Assembly: GCA_015227615.1 (NCBI GenBank)
Contig: JAALGZ010000012.1
Coordinates: 62,001-126,000, forward strand
DNA from: Labyrinthula sp. Ha
Taxonomy: Eukaryota; Sar; Bigyra; Labyrinthulida; Labyrinthulaceae
Direction of reading: 5' to 3'
Length of the DNA stretch: 64,000 bases
In this document: positions 33,473-44,812 of the stretch, piece by piece
Numbering within the stretch: position 1 is the first letter of the stretch
Layout of the letters: every line of letters starts with the position of its first letter
Notes under the pieces: generated by a model
Told to the model about the DNA's origin: nothing
The model's database searches: none
What the model saw: the letters and a program-made list of their open reading frames with translations, nothing else
Program-made: the position numbers and the translations under genes

Positions 33473-34449
33473 TCACCAGTCAATGAAGCGCAAGATTCCA
33501 GAACAATTTCAATTGTTTCTGTGAATGTTGACCGTCTCACCTCCTACAAGCTCAGGTCTATCGAGGAATATGCCCTAACTGCCGATACAAACGTCCTTGC
33601 AATACAGGAAGTTGGTAGTAAAGGAGCGGAATACCTCGAAAGAGCGAGCTTCTCTAGACTAAACTGGTTTACAACAGATATCTGTAAGAATAAAGACACA
33701 GAAAAAACAAAATCAATATTTTAGTAACATACTTCAACAGGAACATGGACAAAGAAGCAGAAAAAGTATTTGATGAAGATAGAATTTTAGGTGTTAAAAC
33801 TAAACTTAACTCTAGAAACTACTACATCATCAATATCTATGCACCACACGCAGGAAAAACAGCTAAAGAATACAGCCAGTTTCTAACAAGACTCCAGAAA
33901 GCGATCTCACTGAAAAGGAAGAAAGACCTCGTGATAATCCTAGGCGACTGGAACGCACAAATACTACACAAAGAAGTGACCAGCAACGGAAAATTTGGAT
34001 ACACGACAAGAGCGAACAGGAACGGCAAAATACTTCGGGACTTTTTGAACAAGTACAATCTGGCCATCGCCAACTCATACTTCGCTACTGGTGAAAAGAA
34101 TACAAATAGTCATGTAACATACTATTCAAAGCATAAGAATAATCAGAAACGCTCAGAAATAGATTTCATCATAGCGTGTAAAGGCAGCACCCCACTATTC
34201 CGAAAAATTCGGATAAAAAGGATACTAGGAGAGAAAATCCACAATAGAACAGAGTTTGATCATCAACCAGTTGAAGCACTAGTCTCACAAAAGTTCAGGA
34301 AATACTCCAACCAAAACCCAAAGATGCATCGAAACTACAAAGAGTTCTTCAAAATTGACGCAAACCGTTGGAAACTAAACGAAGAAATACGACAAGGTTT
34401 CGAAGAAAAAATAGCCAAGCTCCCACCATCCAATAACTCTGGAAAATAA
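33473..34449 (+). pseudogene. LINE APE-type endonuclease region
   Basis: The endonuclease domain spans two frames with a shift near 33720. All the catalytic signature strings expected of APE-like LINE endonucleases can be read (N of NVDRL, E of IQEVG, D and N of GDWN, and the terminal DH), so the domain was lost recently relative to the rest of the window. It nicks target DNA to prime reverse transcription in active elements. Confidence 0.8.
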
Positions 34450-36584
34450 CCAAGACTAAACTTCCAAACGTTCAAGTCAACAGTAAAACAAGCCATTGAA
34501 AACTGTATCCCACTGGTGGCACATGAGCGACTCTACAGAACATCTTCAGATAGAACAGAGACTTTATTTGAAATAAGAAGAAGACTATGGAAATCTCTAA
34601 CTGAAAATGAATCTAAAATACTAAAAAAGATGATAAGAAAAAGTACCTTGAATGACTACAAAGCCTGGCTGGACCTTCAAGTAAGAAGAATAGATACAGC
34701 TATGGCAAAGAATGATATCCATGAAGCTTTCAAACAAGCAGAAAGGATAGTAGGAAAAAAGCGGAAACCTCAACGCACCATTACCATGGAAGATGGAAAA
34801 CACCTAAACGATAAAAAACGAGTAAAAGTATTCCAAGAATACCTTGAACTCACTCAAAGGAACAGAGAAGGAAACATCATGGACAACGAACTGGATATTC
34901 TTGAAGCCAAAGCTGAAGATACAAATATATCTCCTCCAACTTTAGAAGAACTTGAAGAGACGGCGAAAACACTAAAAAACTATAAAGTTCCTGGACCCGA
35001 TGGAATCAAAAACGAAGTCCTAAAGAATAACAAAATAGTGTTGAAATACTTGCAGCAACTTGCGGAAGAACTATTTCTAGACCCAAGTGGCTTGAACAAA
35101 GATGAAATTATACCCCTCTCTACTGAAAACATCATATTCTTATACAAAAAAGGGAACCACCAACTCCCTTCCAACCATAGACCGATATCCTTGCTTAACA
35201 CTCCTTACAAACTAATCACTAAGATAATAAACAATAGACTAAAGAATACCGTAGAAAGAACAGTAGGAAACTATCGGTCTGGATTTCGTGAAAACATGGG
35301 AACTAGACAAAAAAATCAACTTCTCCTGAACCGCTGTAAACTCAGCCAAATGGAGAACTCGAAGATACTTTGTCTCTTTATAGACTTCAAAAAAGCTTTC
35401 GACTCTTGTAAACATCATTTCCTTGAGCTTAGTTTAAAAAAGAGAAAAGTTCCTACTAACTTTGTCAATATAATTCTTTACCTATATAAATATGCTGCAG
35501 TTCAAGTGAAAATAGGTAAACATATAAGTGACAGAGTAGAAATAAACAAAGGCGTGTTGCAAGGTGGTTCACTCAGCCCCATGTTATTTGTACTTTCTGT
35601 GGACTCTCTGCTTCGAAGGATAACAAAGAAAATAAACTTGAACTTTCCAGAAGCAGAATTCTCCTTTCAAAATATTCTTGGATTTGCCAATGACCTTTGT
35701 ATCTTGAACAGAGATAGAAACATCTTGAAACACTTTGTGCAATATACAGAAGAACTCTCACAATTGTCTGGCCTAAAGATAAATATACAGAAAACTCAAC
35801 TCATGGGAATAGTCAGAAGAAGGAAGTTTAGAGATAAGTTTTGGGACACTGAAATTCAACAACTGGTTAAAAAAAACATGCCGGTGCCTCTTGTTCCAAA
35901 TATTTTCCATCAGTAAGTGCCCTCGCAGGACATAAAAAACAGTGTCTTGGACCGGGAACCGCTTTAATTCAAAGCAGAAAGGACACTACAGCAGTTGCTG
36001 CAGCTGAACTAAACTTCCTCTACATCAACATCCCAGTAGAAAAGGGGCTGGAAACCAACCTTGGAACCATCAAAGGAGTAAAAACCTTTAGATTCATTGG
36101 TGTGGATATAACAGCAACAGCTGAAACCCACGTTAATCCATTCGCTAGAATACGCGCTGCACATAAAACTCTTCGCAAACTGCAACCGATACTGAGGAAT
36201 AATATGCTGACTGTCAAAAGGGAAAAGGACATTGTGAAAGCACTTGTGGCCTCAAAAATCCAATATGGCAGCGAGTTCTGGGACCTGGAAAACAAAGATA
36301 CATCCAAAGCCCTGAACAAACTTTCTAGAGACATAAAACGCGCCCTCCTCCAACCTAATCCAACACAACCACTTGAACACACGAAAAAAGCCAACATCCT
36401 CAAAGCTGGAGATATAAACATCCTAAAAATATTAAAAGAAAAACAAAAGAGCTGGATGGAAACGTGCACAACTGGAGAAACGGATATAGAACTGGCGGAA
36501 TCCTCAAGGAAACTCGAAGCACACCTCTTCCCACAAAACCTTATCCCAGCTGAGAACCTGAACGTGCCTCTGGAACATATATGA
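34450..36584 (+). pseudogene. LINE reverse transcriptase and C-terminal region
   Basis: The RT frame (34450-35916) continues in the same frame as the endonuclease after one stop. The C-terminal part (about 35919-36584) lies in another frame and carries the helical connector typical of LINE C-termini. Motif C reads FAND, which would abolish the usual two-metal site. Confidence 0.8.
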
Positions 36585-37213
36585 GAAGAACTAGAACAAC
36601 ACGAACCCTGTCCTCCCCTTCACCCGCCACCACCCGGTGAGAACAACCCAATCCCACCACAAACAACACCTTAGTTCATCACTTGATACAACTCCCACGT
36701 GCATTTCAAATAACTTCTGCCCTCAGTTGCTTCTTGGATGGATAACTGGAGAAGGCTCAACTGGATCTCTTCATAAACCACGATTATCTTGTAAAACAGA
36801 ACGATGAGCGACAGTAAGACTGAAAAACTGGTGCAGGACATCTCGATATGATCAACGAAGGAACTTGAAACAATTTATTTGATATCAGGAACACTGGATA
36901 TGACGCGCGACAATATCTCAATCAGTTTCATGATTTCTTGCGTGATTTGTTAATTTCGATTTGGATTATCCACAAATTTTGAGAAATCACGATTTTAGGA
37001 AATCACTATTTTGGGAGATCAAATGCGACAAATGAGTACAACGGGAAAACTATCGCGATCATACCAATAATGTCCCGAAATCCCGATATCCAGTTTAGTC
37101 TAGTGACAGTAGGAGCACGAGACGGGAAGCTTCGCTACAGAGCGGCGGACCGGCATCGGACCCTAAGATAAACGCATAGGCGGATTTGCAGATGTAGTAC
37201 CTTACTCCCACCC

Positions 37214-37237
37214 TAACTATTAACTATTAACTATTAA
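37214..37237. repeat. (TAACTAT)n tandem repeat at the LINE 3' end
   Basis: Three full 7-bp units plus three bases. Many LINEs finish in a short microsatellite instead of poly(A), so this most likely marks the 3' terminus. Confidence 0.65.
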
Positions 37238-39899
37238 TACTCATGTAATGTGCTTCATTATGAACTACTTCAGATATAATGAGATGTCATTTCTCAACAA
37301 AGCACTTTAACCTGGTGTTGTCAAGGTATAGTATTTAGAAAGGTTAGCCCCTTTACTAAGTCATGGGTTTGGCACAGAAAATGCTATGATGAATAAGGAT
37401 CATAGCACAAAGATACCATACAGATATATTTCCTTAGAATGGGAATCTAGGTCTGAAATATTCGATGAAAAATATCTCGGTAATGTATGAAAATAGGAAA
37501 TAGCTAAGATGCGACTTTTGCAAGATATCCAGGAGATAATTTGGCACAGTGTGGGAACATATTCGGAAACATACATGACAAACGTGTCTCTTTGAATAAC
37601 ACTAAGTTAGATATATGAACATAAAATACAACTTCATATATTAATGAAAAGCAAACTCGATGCGTCCAAAATATCTTAAGATTCAATATAGTAATAAAAC
37701 CGCCAAAATGTGCCTAAAACAAACAAAGCCGATATTTATAAGAGAAAAAAAATATAAGGTGAAAAAATCAGGGTAAAATCTTTTTAGAAGCACGATGCGA
37801 GATACATTTAGAATACATGAATAGTATTAAGTACCCAGAGAATGGAATTCTGATACGTGAATAGTGAATAGAGGTAACAGTAATCGAGACTGAGTAAATA
37901 ACACACATAGCTATATTGTTAGAAAGCGACTACTTTACAATAGCAGCATCCTCAATTTCATCATATGCTCTCTTTAAAGCACTGATAGTTCATTTCAATA
38001 GAAATATGAAGCTCGCCTTAAGATGTTCTAAGACTAACCTTATTCTAGTTAAATTCGAGTGAACAAGCGTATACAAGTTCATTGCCGCTTTCAATAAGAC
38101 CCATTCTGAGTATAAAATGTTTGGAGAAAATAATACTGATTATGCATTATGTGAAATGCTCTTTCTAAAGCTACTCCTACAGATAGCTAAGTTTGCAAAT
38201 GAGGTCAGATAGGTTTATTCACTTTAAAGCTGCGGGAATGTAGATTCTACGTTGTTGTAAAAACCATCGAGCTTCATACTGCCTCTAGTGTATATCCATA
38301 TATTGAAGTACAGTAAAAGAGCCTTGAAAATAAGAATACGACGAAGAAATGATGTCAGATCTACAAGTAGAATAAGGAAATTATCAGAAGTTATAACAAT
38401 TATAAACAAACGAGGAAAGGTGTGCTACATCTAAGAACGCCAATGCTTCCCAAGATAGGACTACAGTCAAGATGGATTTTGGATGTTGACGATAACTATG
38501 ATAGCTTCCATACGTCTGTGCCCAATATAGCAATAGTATTCACTTGGTGTTTCCTAAATTTTGAATTAATTATAATTTTTTTGCAGCGATTCATATTGCT
38601 CGTTAGAATAAGAATATTGAAGAACTTAAAGGGTGAGTTCTTAAACTGGAAACACTTGTGAAGAGTGGTAATGTTCATAGCCATAGTTATGTAACACTGA
38701 AAGTCATACTTCAGAATGGTAAGAACCATGCAGTGAACAAAAGTAATTTGGAACCACATAATGATAGAAATCCCTTGTTCCTAAAGGGTTTGGTTTAGCA
38801 GATTTCAACGTAGCTATATCCAATAAAAAATGTAATTAACTACATGAGCTATGAACTCTACGGAATAAGAATAGTCAATAGTAATGGTATATTTGAACTA
38901 GAAATAGAGTGTATAAATAAGTGCTAAAGCATTTTAAAATCACAGAAAGAATAAAAAGACACAACAAATACCTTTAAGTATTGTTAAAAATGAAAAAATA
39001 CAACATTTATTAGGGCATCTATTTCGTGGAAGACTTGAAGTTCTCAGTGAAGTGTGAGCTCCGAATATTATGTTTAGCTCTAATATTTTTCCCAAAATGA
39101 CTTATCATAGGAGAAATATAGCAAATGTAGTTGCATGGAGTATCTAGATACCGGTCCAAAGCCATAAGAATGCTGCACAGGATATATGGATATGCACTGC
39201 AACCATTGACCCCCTATGTTACCATATAAATATAAATGGGTTGAACTGAGAGGATATAACTTTTCAAAATTCTGATATAATGCTATTAAATTAAAGAAAT
39301 AGAACCCCTTACTAATTTCACCAGCAAGTTGAAAAGGATACAGATCCTGTAGAACAAAAAAATATTAATACCCCATTTGACGAAGGAATAGGGTTGGCGA
39401 ACAAAGAAGCTGAAACCTATCTGAAAAAACGAAGAGCTCCTCGGCTAAACAAAGTTCACACTCCACAGTAGATGAACTAGGTGTAAATTTCTAATAAAAT
39501 TATGGTTCAAGGGTCTAGGGCGATGTTTTATAGTGGTTATATTCTTCTCAAACTATGGGAATATACACTTTCTTTTCATATCTTCAATCAGAATAGATCA
39601 CCTAGATTTAATCCACATGCTGATAGGTAGTATCAAAAATATATGACTGTATTGGAATTGTTGGTAGACACAAATTGGGAAATATTTTAAAGTCTATTGT
39701 TCCAGAGCTTATGGAGAGAGTCAAACATATACAACAATACTCCATGCACGTATGGAAAACTGTAAGCTTAAATTAGTCAACTCAAACTATTTACTTAATA
39801 CTCGTTGTGAACAAGATAACATCATAGATGCGATAAGAATATACTTCTTCCATGAGCAGTAGTATTGAGATAAAAATAATTGAAACGACTTTCACAGCT
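37238..39899. other. gene-poor repeat-rich stretch
   Basis: No gene is supported. The part nearest 39.9 kb probably includes further decayed sequence of the copia-type element that follows, but the motifs are too eroded to assign. Confidence 0.35.
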
Positions 39900-41400
39900 C
39901 AGATCTGCCTTCAATATATCGCACCAAAGTACTCTCATGAAGCACTTCAGTATTAAGAGTTCAAGGAATGGAAATTAGATTATAATAATGAACTAACTTC
40001 TATCGGAGCCATCGGCAGGTTTGAAGTTATAGAAAGAAAACAGGTTTTTGGTAATCAAATACCTCCTGTTTGTGAGCTCTTCTACTGTAAGTATGAGGAT
40101 ATAAGGAAGCTGGCCATCCCCAAAGTAAAGATACTAGCTCGCGGCAAAAACTAACAGAACGTGAATGAAAAATGTCTGTGTTCAAGCATGACCCACGTAG
40201 AAACATAAAATTTGTCCTTCTGGTCATAAAACTTGTATATCCAGACTTAAAAACGGCTGAAATGAGCCTTAAAACTGCTCTCCTAGATGCAAGTCTTGAG
40301 GAATTCATATATCTTAAGCTACCGTGTGGACCTCCCTAAAAGGTAAAGAAACCATATATCTTGAGCTCTAAAATAAGTATACATGACTCTTGGATTAAGT
40401 GACTACTCTGGGATAAGGGAATTAAAGACGCGATAATGCAATTGAGATTTTTTCTTTTTGCTTGAATCTTTTATTTACAAATTACCGTAAATTATCCAAA
40501 AATATTTCTCCATAATCAGATCAATTTACAGGTCACACGCATCAAGCTGATCAATTAGCTCAAACACGATGGACACCACTCAACACGAAGATGTTTCTGA
40601 TATTGTATGTTGATCACATCATTTTGACAGGATTAGAGAAAGATATAGAAAAGTTCACAAACACGACAACATAAAATTTTAAGCTACGGGTAGTTGCAAA
40701 GAGTTTTATTGAAAGAGATAGAAAAAATTGAAGAAAAAAAGGAAATATCAAACCTACTAAGATATTTATTTTACGCATCTATAAATGCGCCACCTGGCCT
40801 ATTTTATATTGCTAATTCTTTAACAAGGAAGATAGGGTGTATCACGATGTGATATGAAACATGCAACGAAATGATAAAATATTCATTTAATAGTAAAGGT
40901 AAAGGTTAAAGATACAAGGAGGGACTATAGATAAAAGTAGGTATGTTCATTCAATGCGATAACGAATGAGTTTCAAAAATTGATACTCGTCGCTCAATAT
41001 CTGATTACATATTCTACCTCAATGGAGGCCCGTTAGTATATCAATCAAACAAGCAAAGTTTAACTACACAATCTACAAGAGAAGCCATGTATGTAACTCT
41101 AGGTGACTGTCTGAGCAAAATAAAGCAAGCGCATCAATTATTGGCTTTTATCAAAGTTCAAGTGGACTTATCAACAAAAGTGGAACTAGATAATCAAGCT
41201 GCCTTGAGACTGATATTGGATGAAGGATAAATTCGAAGAATAACGTATCTAGATGTTGCCCTTATATATGTTCAACCTGTGGTTGAACAAGGTCTGATAT
41301 GAGTAAGCTATTTAGAAAGTGCAGAGGATAGCTCAGAATTATTGACCAAAGTATGCTCTGTAAGTATGTACATGGGACTCCTGCATATGAAAATGTATTA
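39900..41400 (+). mobile_element. Ty1/copia-type LTR retrotransposon fossil
   Basis: Translated plus-strand segments show the order expected of copia pol. The start of the reverse transcriptase is at about 39.92-40.06 kb (EEALK-like, then EWK...EL patches) and a segment at about 40.24-40.33 kb corresponds to 'KTAFL...LEE.IYM..P.G'. The RT core is at about 40.58-40.64 kb (ILYV...IILTG) and the RNase H region at about 41.03-41.23 kb (QSLTTQSTREAMYV and a D-N-A patch). The element is heavily broken, with well over ten interruptions, and looks old. LTRs were not identified, and sequence on either side may belong to it. Confidence 0.75.
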
Positions 41401-42202
41401 ATTCACTAAAGGATTAAGTAGCAGGGCTTTTCACCTTTGAGTTCTGTTCCCATCGTTATATAAATGATTCAAGTATTCAGCTGAGAAAATAATAGAGGAA
41501 GGTTTTCCTAAAACTAAAGAGCTCGGGAATGTTCAATATAGACATATGGTCACATGGCCCAGTTCAGGAATAAACTCAGAAATATAACTGATGGAAGTGA
41601 ACTGTTTATGTAGGCATAGTTAGATATGTATAATGCAGCTCAACATATAGTATATCTTTGTGAAAATAACTGCTATTCAATATAAACGCGAGTCAATAGT
41701 TGCAGAATAAAATTAACATCATACTACTTGTCTGGTATTTTACCAAGCTAGGAACCTGTTAAAACAACAAAAATCTGTTTCACTAAGTCCGATTAGACAC
41801 ATACGCTTAGAGCAATCAGCCACATACATAAGCTTAGGAGAAACTCTATATGCACTAAACTAACCTGAAAAGTCGATCACAGCTTTGACTTGGAAGAAGG
41901 TCTGCGTATAAAGTAACTAGATTCAGACACGCTTTTTGACATTTCCATGGCAAATGGGAAGAGATGTAGAGCGCCGCGAAAACAAGCACAATAATGCAAA
42001 TGAAAGTAAACCTCAGAAAATTACGCAGAGAGATGGAGTCAAGTTATAAGAAGAAGAAAGAAATATAAAATTTGAGTTGAATATAGAAGGTACGTGCAGA
42101 AGGAAAAACAAGAGACTGCTTTGTTCTTGCTCCATTTAAGACCTTATTCTAAGCAACAATAATGTAATTGTTGCATTTATCATCAACCTGACTTTCAAAT
42201 CA
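41401..42202. other. non-coding stretch between the copia fossil and the FHA+BRCT gene
   Basis: No gene is supported. The first few hundred bases may be further retroelement debris. Confidence 0.35.
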
Positions 42203-44218
42203 CTATGAAAACACAAACCTAGTATCATGTAGATTCCTTTCAAACTCTCTGTCCATAATCGATGTAGTTAGCCAGGATAAATCAACACACTTTTTCTTTT
42301 TGTTCCCCTTCAGAATTTTTACAGCTTCATTCTTTGTTACTATGTATATATGAGGTTGAGCATCAAACGCCCAATCCCCATTCTCCATATCCAATATATT
42401 CATTTCGTCCACTCCCAGATTCATCAAGAGAAGTTTTATAATATAAAAATTCATTGGAAGATCTTCGCTGACAACAAATATTTTCTTTGAGAAAAAATTG
42501 CAATGCTCTAGTTCTCTCTTCTTCAAACTTTCAGATAAACTAAAATGACTTAAGTGTTCAGTTCCATCCTTGTCCTTGACAATATACTTTTTATCTTCAA
42601 GTTTCAGTTTTCCAAGGTATCTTTCTTTATTTCTCTCCGTCAAGAATTTCTCATTGACAACAACTGGGGCTAATTCTTTTCTTAGGGACATTACTACAAG
42701 AAGCTTTAGGGTTCGGCTAATTTTCCCTTTAGGAAGTAATAAATGAGTATAGAATTCATTAGTAAGCCCTCTCAGCGCAGTTGCAGTGGTTAAAGAATCG
42801 GTACAAATCTGCTTTTTGAGTTTTCTAAGATTAATCTTCTTGATTCCACTTAGCAAAATTCTTTGTTTAGATGATCTCATTTGCTGAGATCTCGAACTCA
42901 CCGTGGTCTGAGAAAGAGGTTCTATCTTTGAAAGTTTGCTTCTTTTCAATTCTTTCCTATTATGCTCTTGATGCACTTCAATGGTTTTTCTTGCTTCATG
43001 CTTTTGATTATGGGAACCTGTGTCAGGACATTTTTCCCTACTAGTTTCTTCCCCTTTTTCTGGGCCTAGTTCCTTTTGTTTTTCTGCTGTCAAAGCTTCA
43101 CGTGTTCTCTTCTTACTTTTTCTCTGAACATAATCAGCTTCAATAATCTTGGATTCTTTTCTCGTGGCTGTTTTTTCGTTGTCATTGGATTTTTCTCCAA
43201 GTGCATTGTTTTGTGGCTCCGTCTGCTGAACGCTAGCTTCATCCGTCCCATCTCTTAGCTGATCCTGCCTTTTCTTCTTCTCAATTTGTATAACATAACT
43301 CTTTTTCTCTTGACTTGCATTCTTTACGATATTCATCTTTGGTAGTTCTTGATTATTCTTTGTAAATACTTCATTTTCCCCTGATGTCAACTTCATCCTT
43401 TCTTCCAGTGTAACTTCATCATTTTTTTTCACTATTTTCTCTTTTATTTCTTTAACATTAGGCAAAACTGTCATATACTCTTCTTCGAGGACTGTTGTGT
43501 CTCCTGAACCTTGACTTCCTTGAGTTTTTCTAACAACTTTTGGTGTTAAGGGCTGCGAAGGTTCGATATTTGCCATTTGAATAAAGTCATCATCAACCTC
43601 TGCGTCTATAAGTGATTTTCTCTTCACGGTTATTGGTCTTTTGGGAGTTGTGATTTCATTTCTTCGTTCAGGAGTAAGCTCACTAACGGATAGGTTATTG
43701 GTAGGCCTTTGGTTTTCTTTGCCCACAAAATTAGCCGTTATGTTCTTACTGTGAGAAATTTGTTGCTGATTAAATGAAGAACGTTTTTGAGTTTTTGAAT
43801 ACAGCTTTATATCACAAGATTGTTGAGATGGGGAAGAGGAGGCAATTTTCTGTTGTTTTATGATGCAAGTCGTTGTTTTGAAGAGAAATTTAATAACTAG
43901 AACGGTTGAGCTGAATGCATGTGCTTCACCAAAAGATAACTGAAGTTGGTCGGATGCAGGTTGATTTATAAGCTTCATAGATGATTTTGGATTTTGTTTA
44001 AAATAGATTGCTTGTTTTGATAGGTTAATTAGAATAACTTTTGTTTCGTGAATAAAGATATTGAGTTTGGGATATTTTACTATGTTGTTGCCTTGTTTCA
44101 GAGAATGCAATTTCTTTGTAGAAGAAGAAGTTGGTGTTGAAAAGAAATCTTCGTCTGAAGAGGAATCATAAGGATTCTTGTTTTCTTGAATGTTCTCAAC
44201 GATAAGCACGAACTCCAT
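42203..44218 (-). CDS. FHA + tandem-BRCT protein (MDC1/NBS1-like architecture)
   Basis: A protein of about 671 aa. Residues about 30-112 look like the later strands of an FHA domain (VILINLSKQAIYF, then INQP...LSFGEAHAF), although the early GR-S-N phosphothreonine residues are not evident. A long Lys/Glu/Ser/Thr-rich linker (about 115-470) contains several SQ/TQ pairs, which are typical ATM/ATR targets. The C-terminus carries two BRCT-like units: about 475-565 (THLLLPKG, KYIVKDKDGTEHLSHFSLSESL) and about 571-671 (KKIFVV..DLP, then VDLSWLTTSI with the conserved Trp). FHA plus terminal tandem BRCT is the layout of DNA-damage scaffolds such as MDC1. A role in chromatin or DNA-break signalling is inferred. 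Upstream lie two bZIP-type ACGT sites. The start codon could be one base off my count. Confidence 0.65.
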   Translation of the reverse strand: MEFVLIVENIQENKNPYDSSSDEDFFSTPTSSSTKKLHSLKQGNNIVKYPKLNIFIHETKVILINLSKQAIYFKQNPKSSMKLINQPASDQLQLSFGEAHAFSSTVLVIKFLFKTTTCIIKQQKIASSSPSQQSCDIKLYSKTQKRSSFNQQQISHSKNITANFVGKENQRPTNNLSVSELTPERRNEITTPKRPITVKRKSLIDAEVDDDFIQMANIEPSQPLTPKVVRKTQGSQGSGDTTVLEEEYMTVLPNVKEIKEKIVKKNDEVTLEERMKLTSGENEVFTKNNQELPKMNIVKNASQEKKSYVIQIEKKKRQDQLRDGTDEASVQQTEPQNNALGEKSNDNEKTATRKESKIIEADYVQRKSKKRTREALTAEKQKELGPEKGEETSREKCPDTGSHNQKHEARKTIEVHQEHNRKELKRSKLSKIEPLSQTTVSSRSQQMRSSKQRILLSGIKKINLRKLKKQICTDSLTTATALRGLTNEFYTHLLLPKGKISRTLKLLVVMSLRKELAPVVVNEKFLTERNKERYLGKLKLEDKKYIVKDKDGTEHLSHFSLSESLKKRELEHCNFFSKKIFVVSEDLPMNFYIIKLLLMNLGVDEMNILDMENGDWAFDAQPHIYIVTKNEAVKILKGNKKKKCVDLSWLTTSIMDREFERNLHDTRFVFS

Positions 44219-44249
44219 TGTACTGGTTTTATTTATCTTTCCATTAAAA

Positions 44250-44282
44250 TGACGTCACTAATTGTGTAGGGTGATGACGTGG
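44250..44282. promoter_or_regulatory. CRE palindrome TGACGTCA and nearby TGACGTGG
   Basis: A perfect TGACGTCA (about 44250-44257) and a second ACGT-core site TGACGTGG (about 44275-44282) lie 25 bp apart, within about 65 bp upstream of the FHA+BRCT start. These are classic bZIP (CREB/ATF or G-box-like) binding sequences. Their activity in this organism is inferred. Confidence 0.5.
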
Positions 44283-44379
44283 CAATACATAACACTTGAT
44301 ACAATCTTTGCGTCCATTGGTAAGCTTATTACTGTAAAAAGAGGCAGTTGAGAAATAAAATATATTTATTCAAATCATT

Positions 44380-44619
44380 TTAATAATATATGAAAAGAAA
44401 ACTTAATGGTAAATATATTTTTCTTTCATTTTGGATAAGTTCCTCAGGATTTCCGAGAGCAGTTTCTATCCGCAGTATTGAATACTTTGGGGGCTCCGTT
44501 TTTTTTTTACTCCGGAGTAGTATACCCCTCGCGATGTCATTGGTCACATCGATTTCCCAAAAATTTTTTTTCATCATACTTCGTCTGAATAATCGGGGCG
44601 CAGAATCGCGATTTCCCAT
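44380..44619 (-). CDS. doubtful small ORF, 79 aa
   Basis: ATG 44619 opens a 79-aa frame (MGNRDSAPRLFRRS...) with no recognisable domain. CpG-containing codons are commoner than in the surrounding genes. The opposite strand is open over the same bases. It could be a short gene sharing the bZIP-site spacer with the FHA+BRCT gene, or a by-product of a GC-rich structured segment. Confidence 0.2.
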   Translation of the reverse strand: MGNRDSAPRLFRRSMMKKNFWEIDVTNDIARGILLRSKKKTEPPKYSILRIETALGNPEELIQNERKIYLPLSFLFIYY

Positions 44620-44725
44620 ACTTGGACAAAAAAGAGAGGAGGCTGGGAACAAAGTGAAGTGTACTAGAAGATAGAATATATATATTAAAAGTTAAAAAAC
44701 ATTAAAATGTGAAGTTGCATTACCC

Positions 44726-44812
44726 TAGCGTAGCGGGGAGCCTTTCATGCTCCCCGCGTCCTTAAAAATGGCCCCCATGACTCGGCCCGCCCTCCCCACT
44801 CGGCCCTCGATG
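44726..44812. other. GC-rich island with a perfect 9-bp hairpin
   Basis: GCGGGGAGC (44733-44741) and GCTCCCCGC (44749-44757) form a perfect 9-bp stem with a 7-nt loop. A further 50 bp of C/G-rich sequence follows, in which ACTCGGCCC appears twice. In a strongly AT-rich genome such an island stands out and could encode a structured RNA or be part of a foreign insert. I cannot tell which. Confidence 0.4.

Larger units (their letters stand above)
33300..37237 (+). mobile_element. non-LTR retrotransposon (LINE) with APE endonuclease and reverse transcriptase, broken
   Basis: A LINE with one pol-type frame, interrupted by a stop at 33470, a frameshift near 33720, a stop at 34447 and a further frameshift before about 35919. 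Endonuclease motifs are present in order: NVDRL, VLAIQEVG, IINIYAPH, GDWNAQ, SEIDFII and FDHQPV. Reverse transcriptase motifs follow: VPGPDGI, RPISLLN, LFIDFKKAFDS (motif A), KGVLQGGSLSPMLF (motif B), then FANDLCIL at motif C, where the first catalytic Asp of F/YADD is Asn, and GLKINIQKT (motif D). The frame ends at 36584. A 3' UTR of about 630 bp ends at a 7-bp tandem repeat. The motif style is closest to RTE-like or related LINEs; the clade is not certain. The 5' boundary is not defined and no target-site duplication was identified. Confidence 0.9.

Noticed and set aside
37214-37237. Telomere-like repeat
   Set aside because: The 7-bp unit TAACTAT is only three copies long and sits at the LINE 3' end, so it is better explained as the LINE tail.
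44390-44674. 94-aa plus-strand frame opposite the doubtful 79-aa ORF
   Set aside because: Hydrophobic, structureless translation. At most one of the two strands could be coding.
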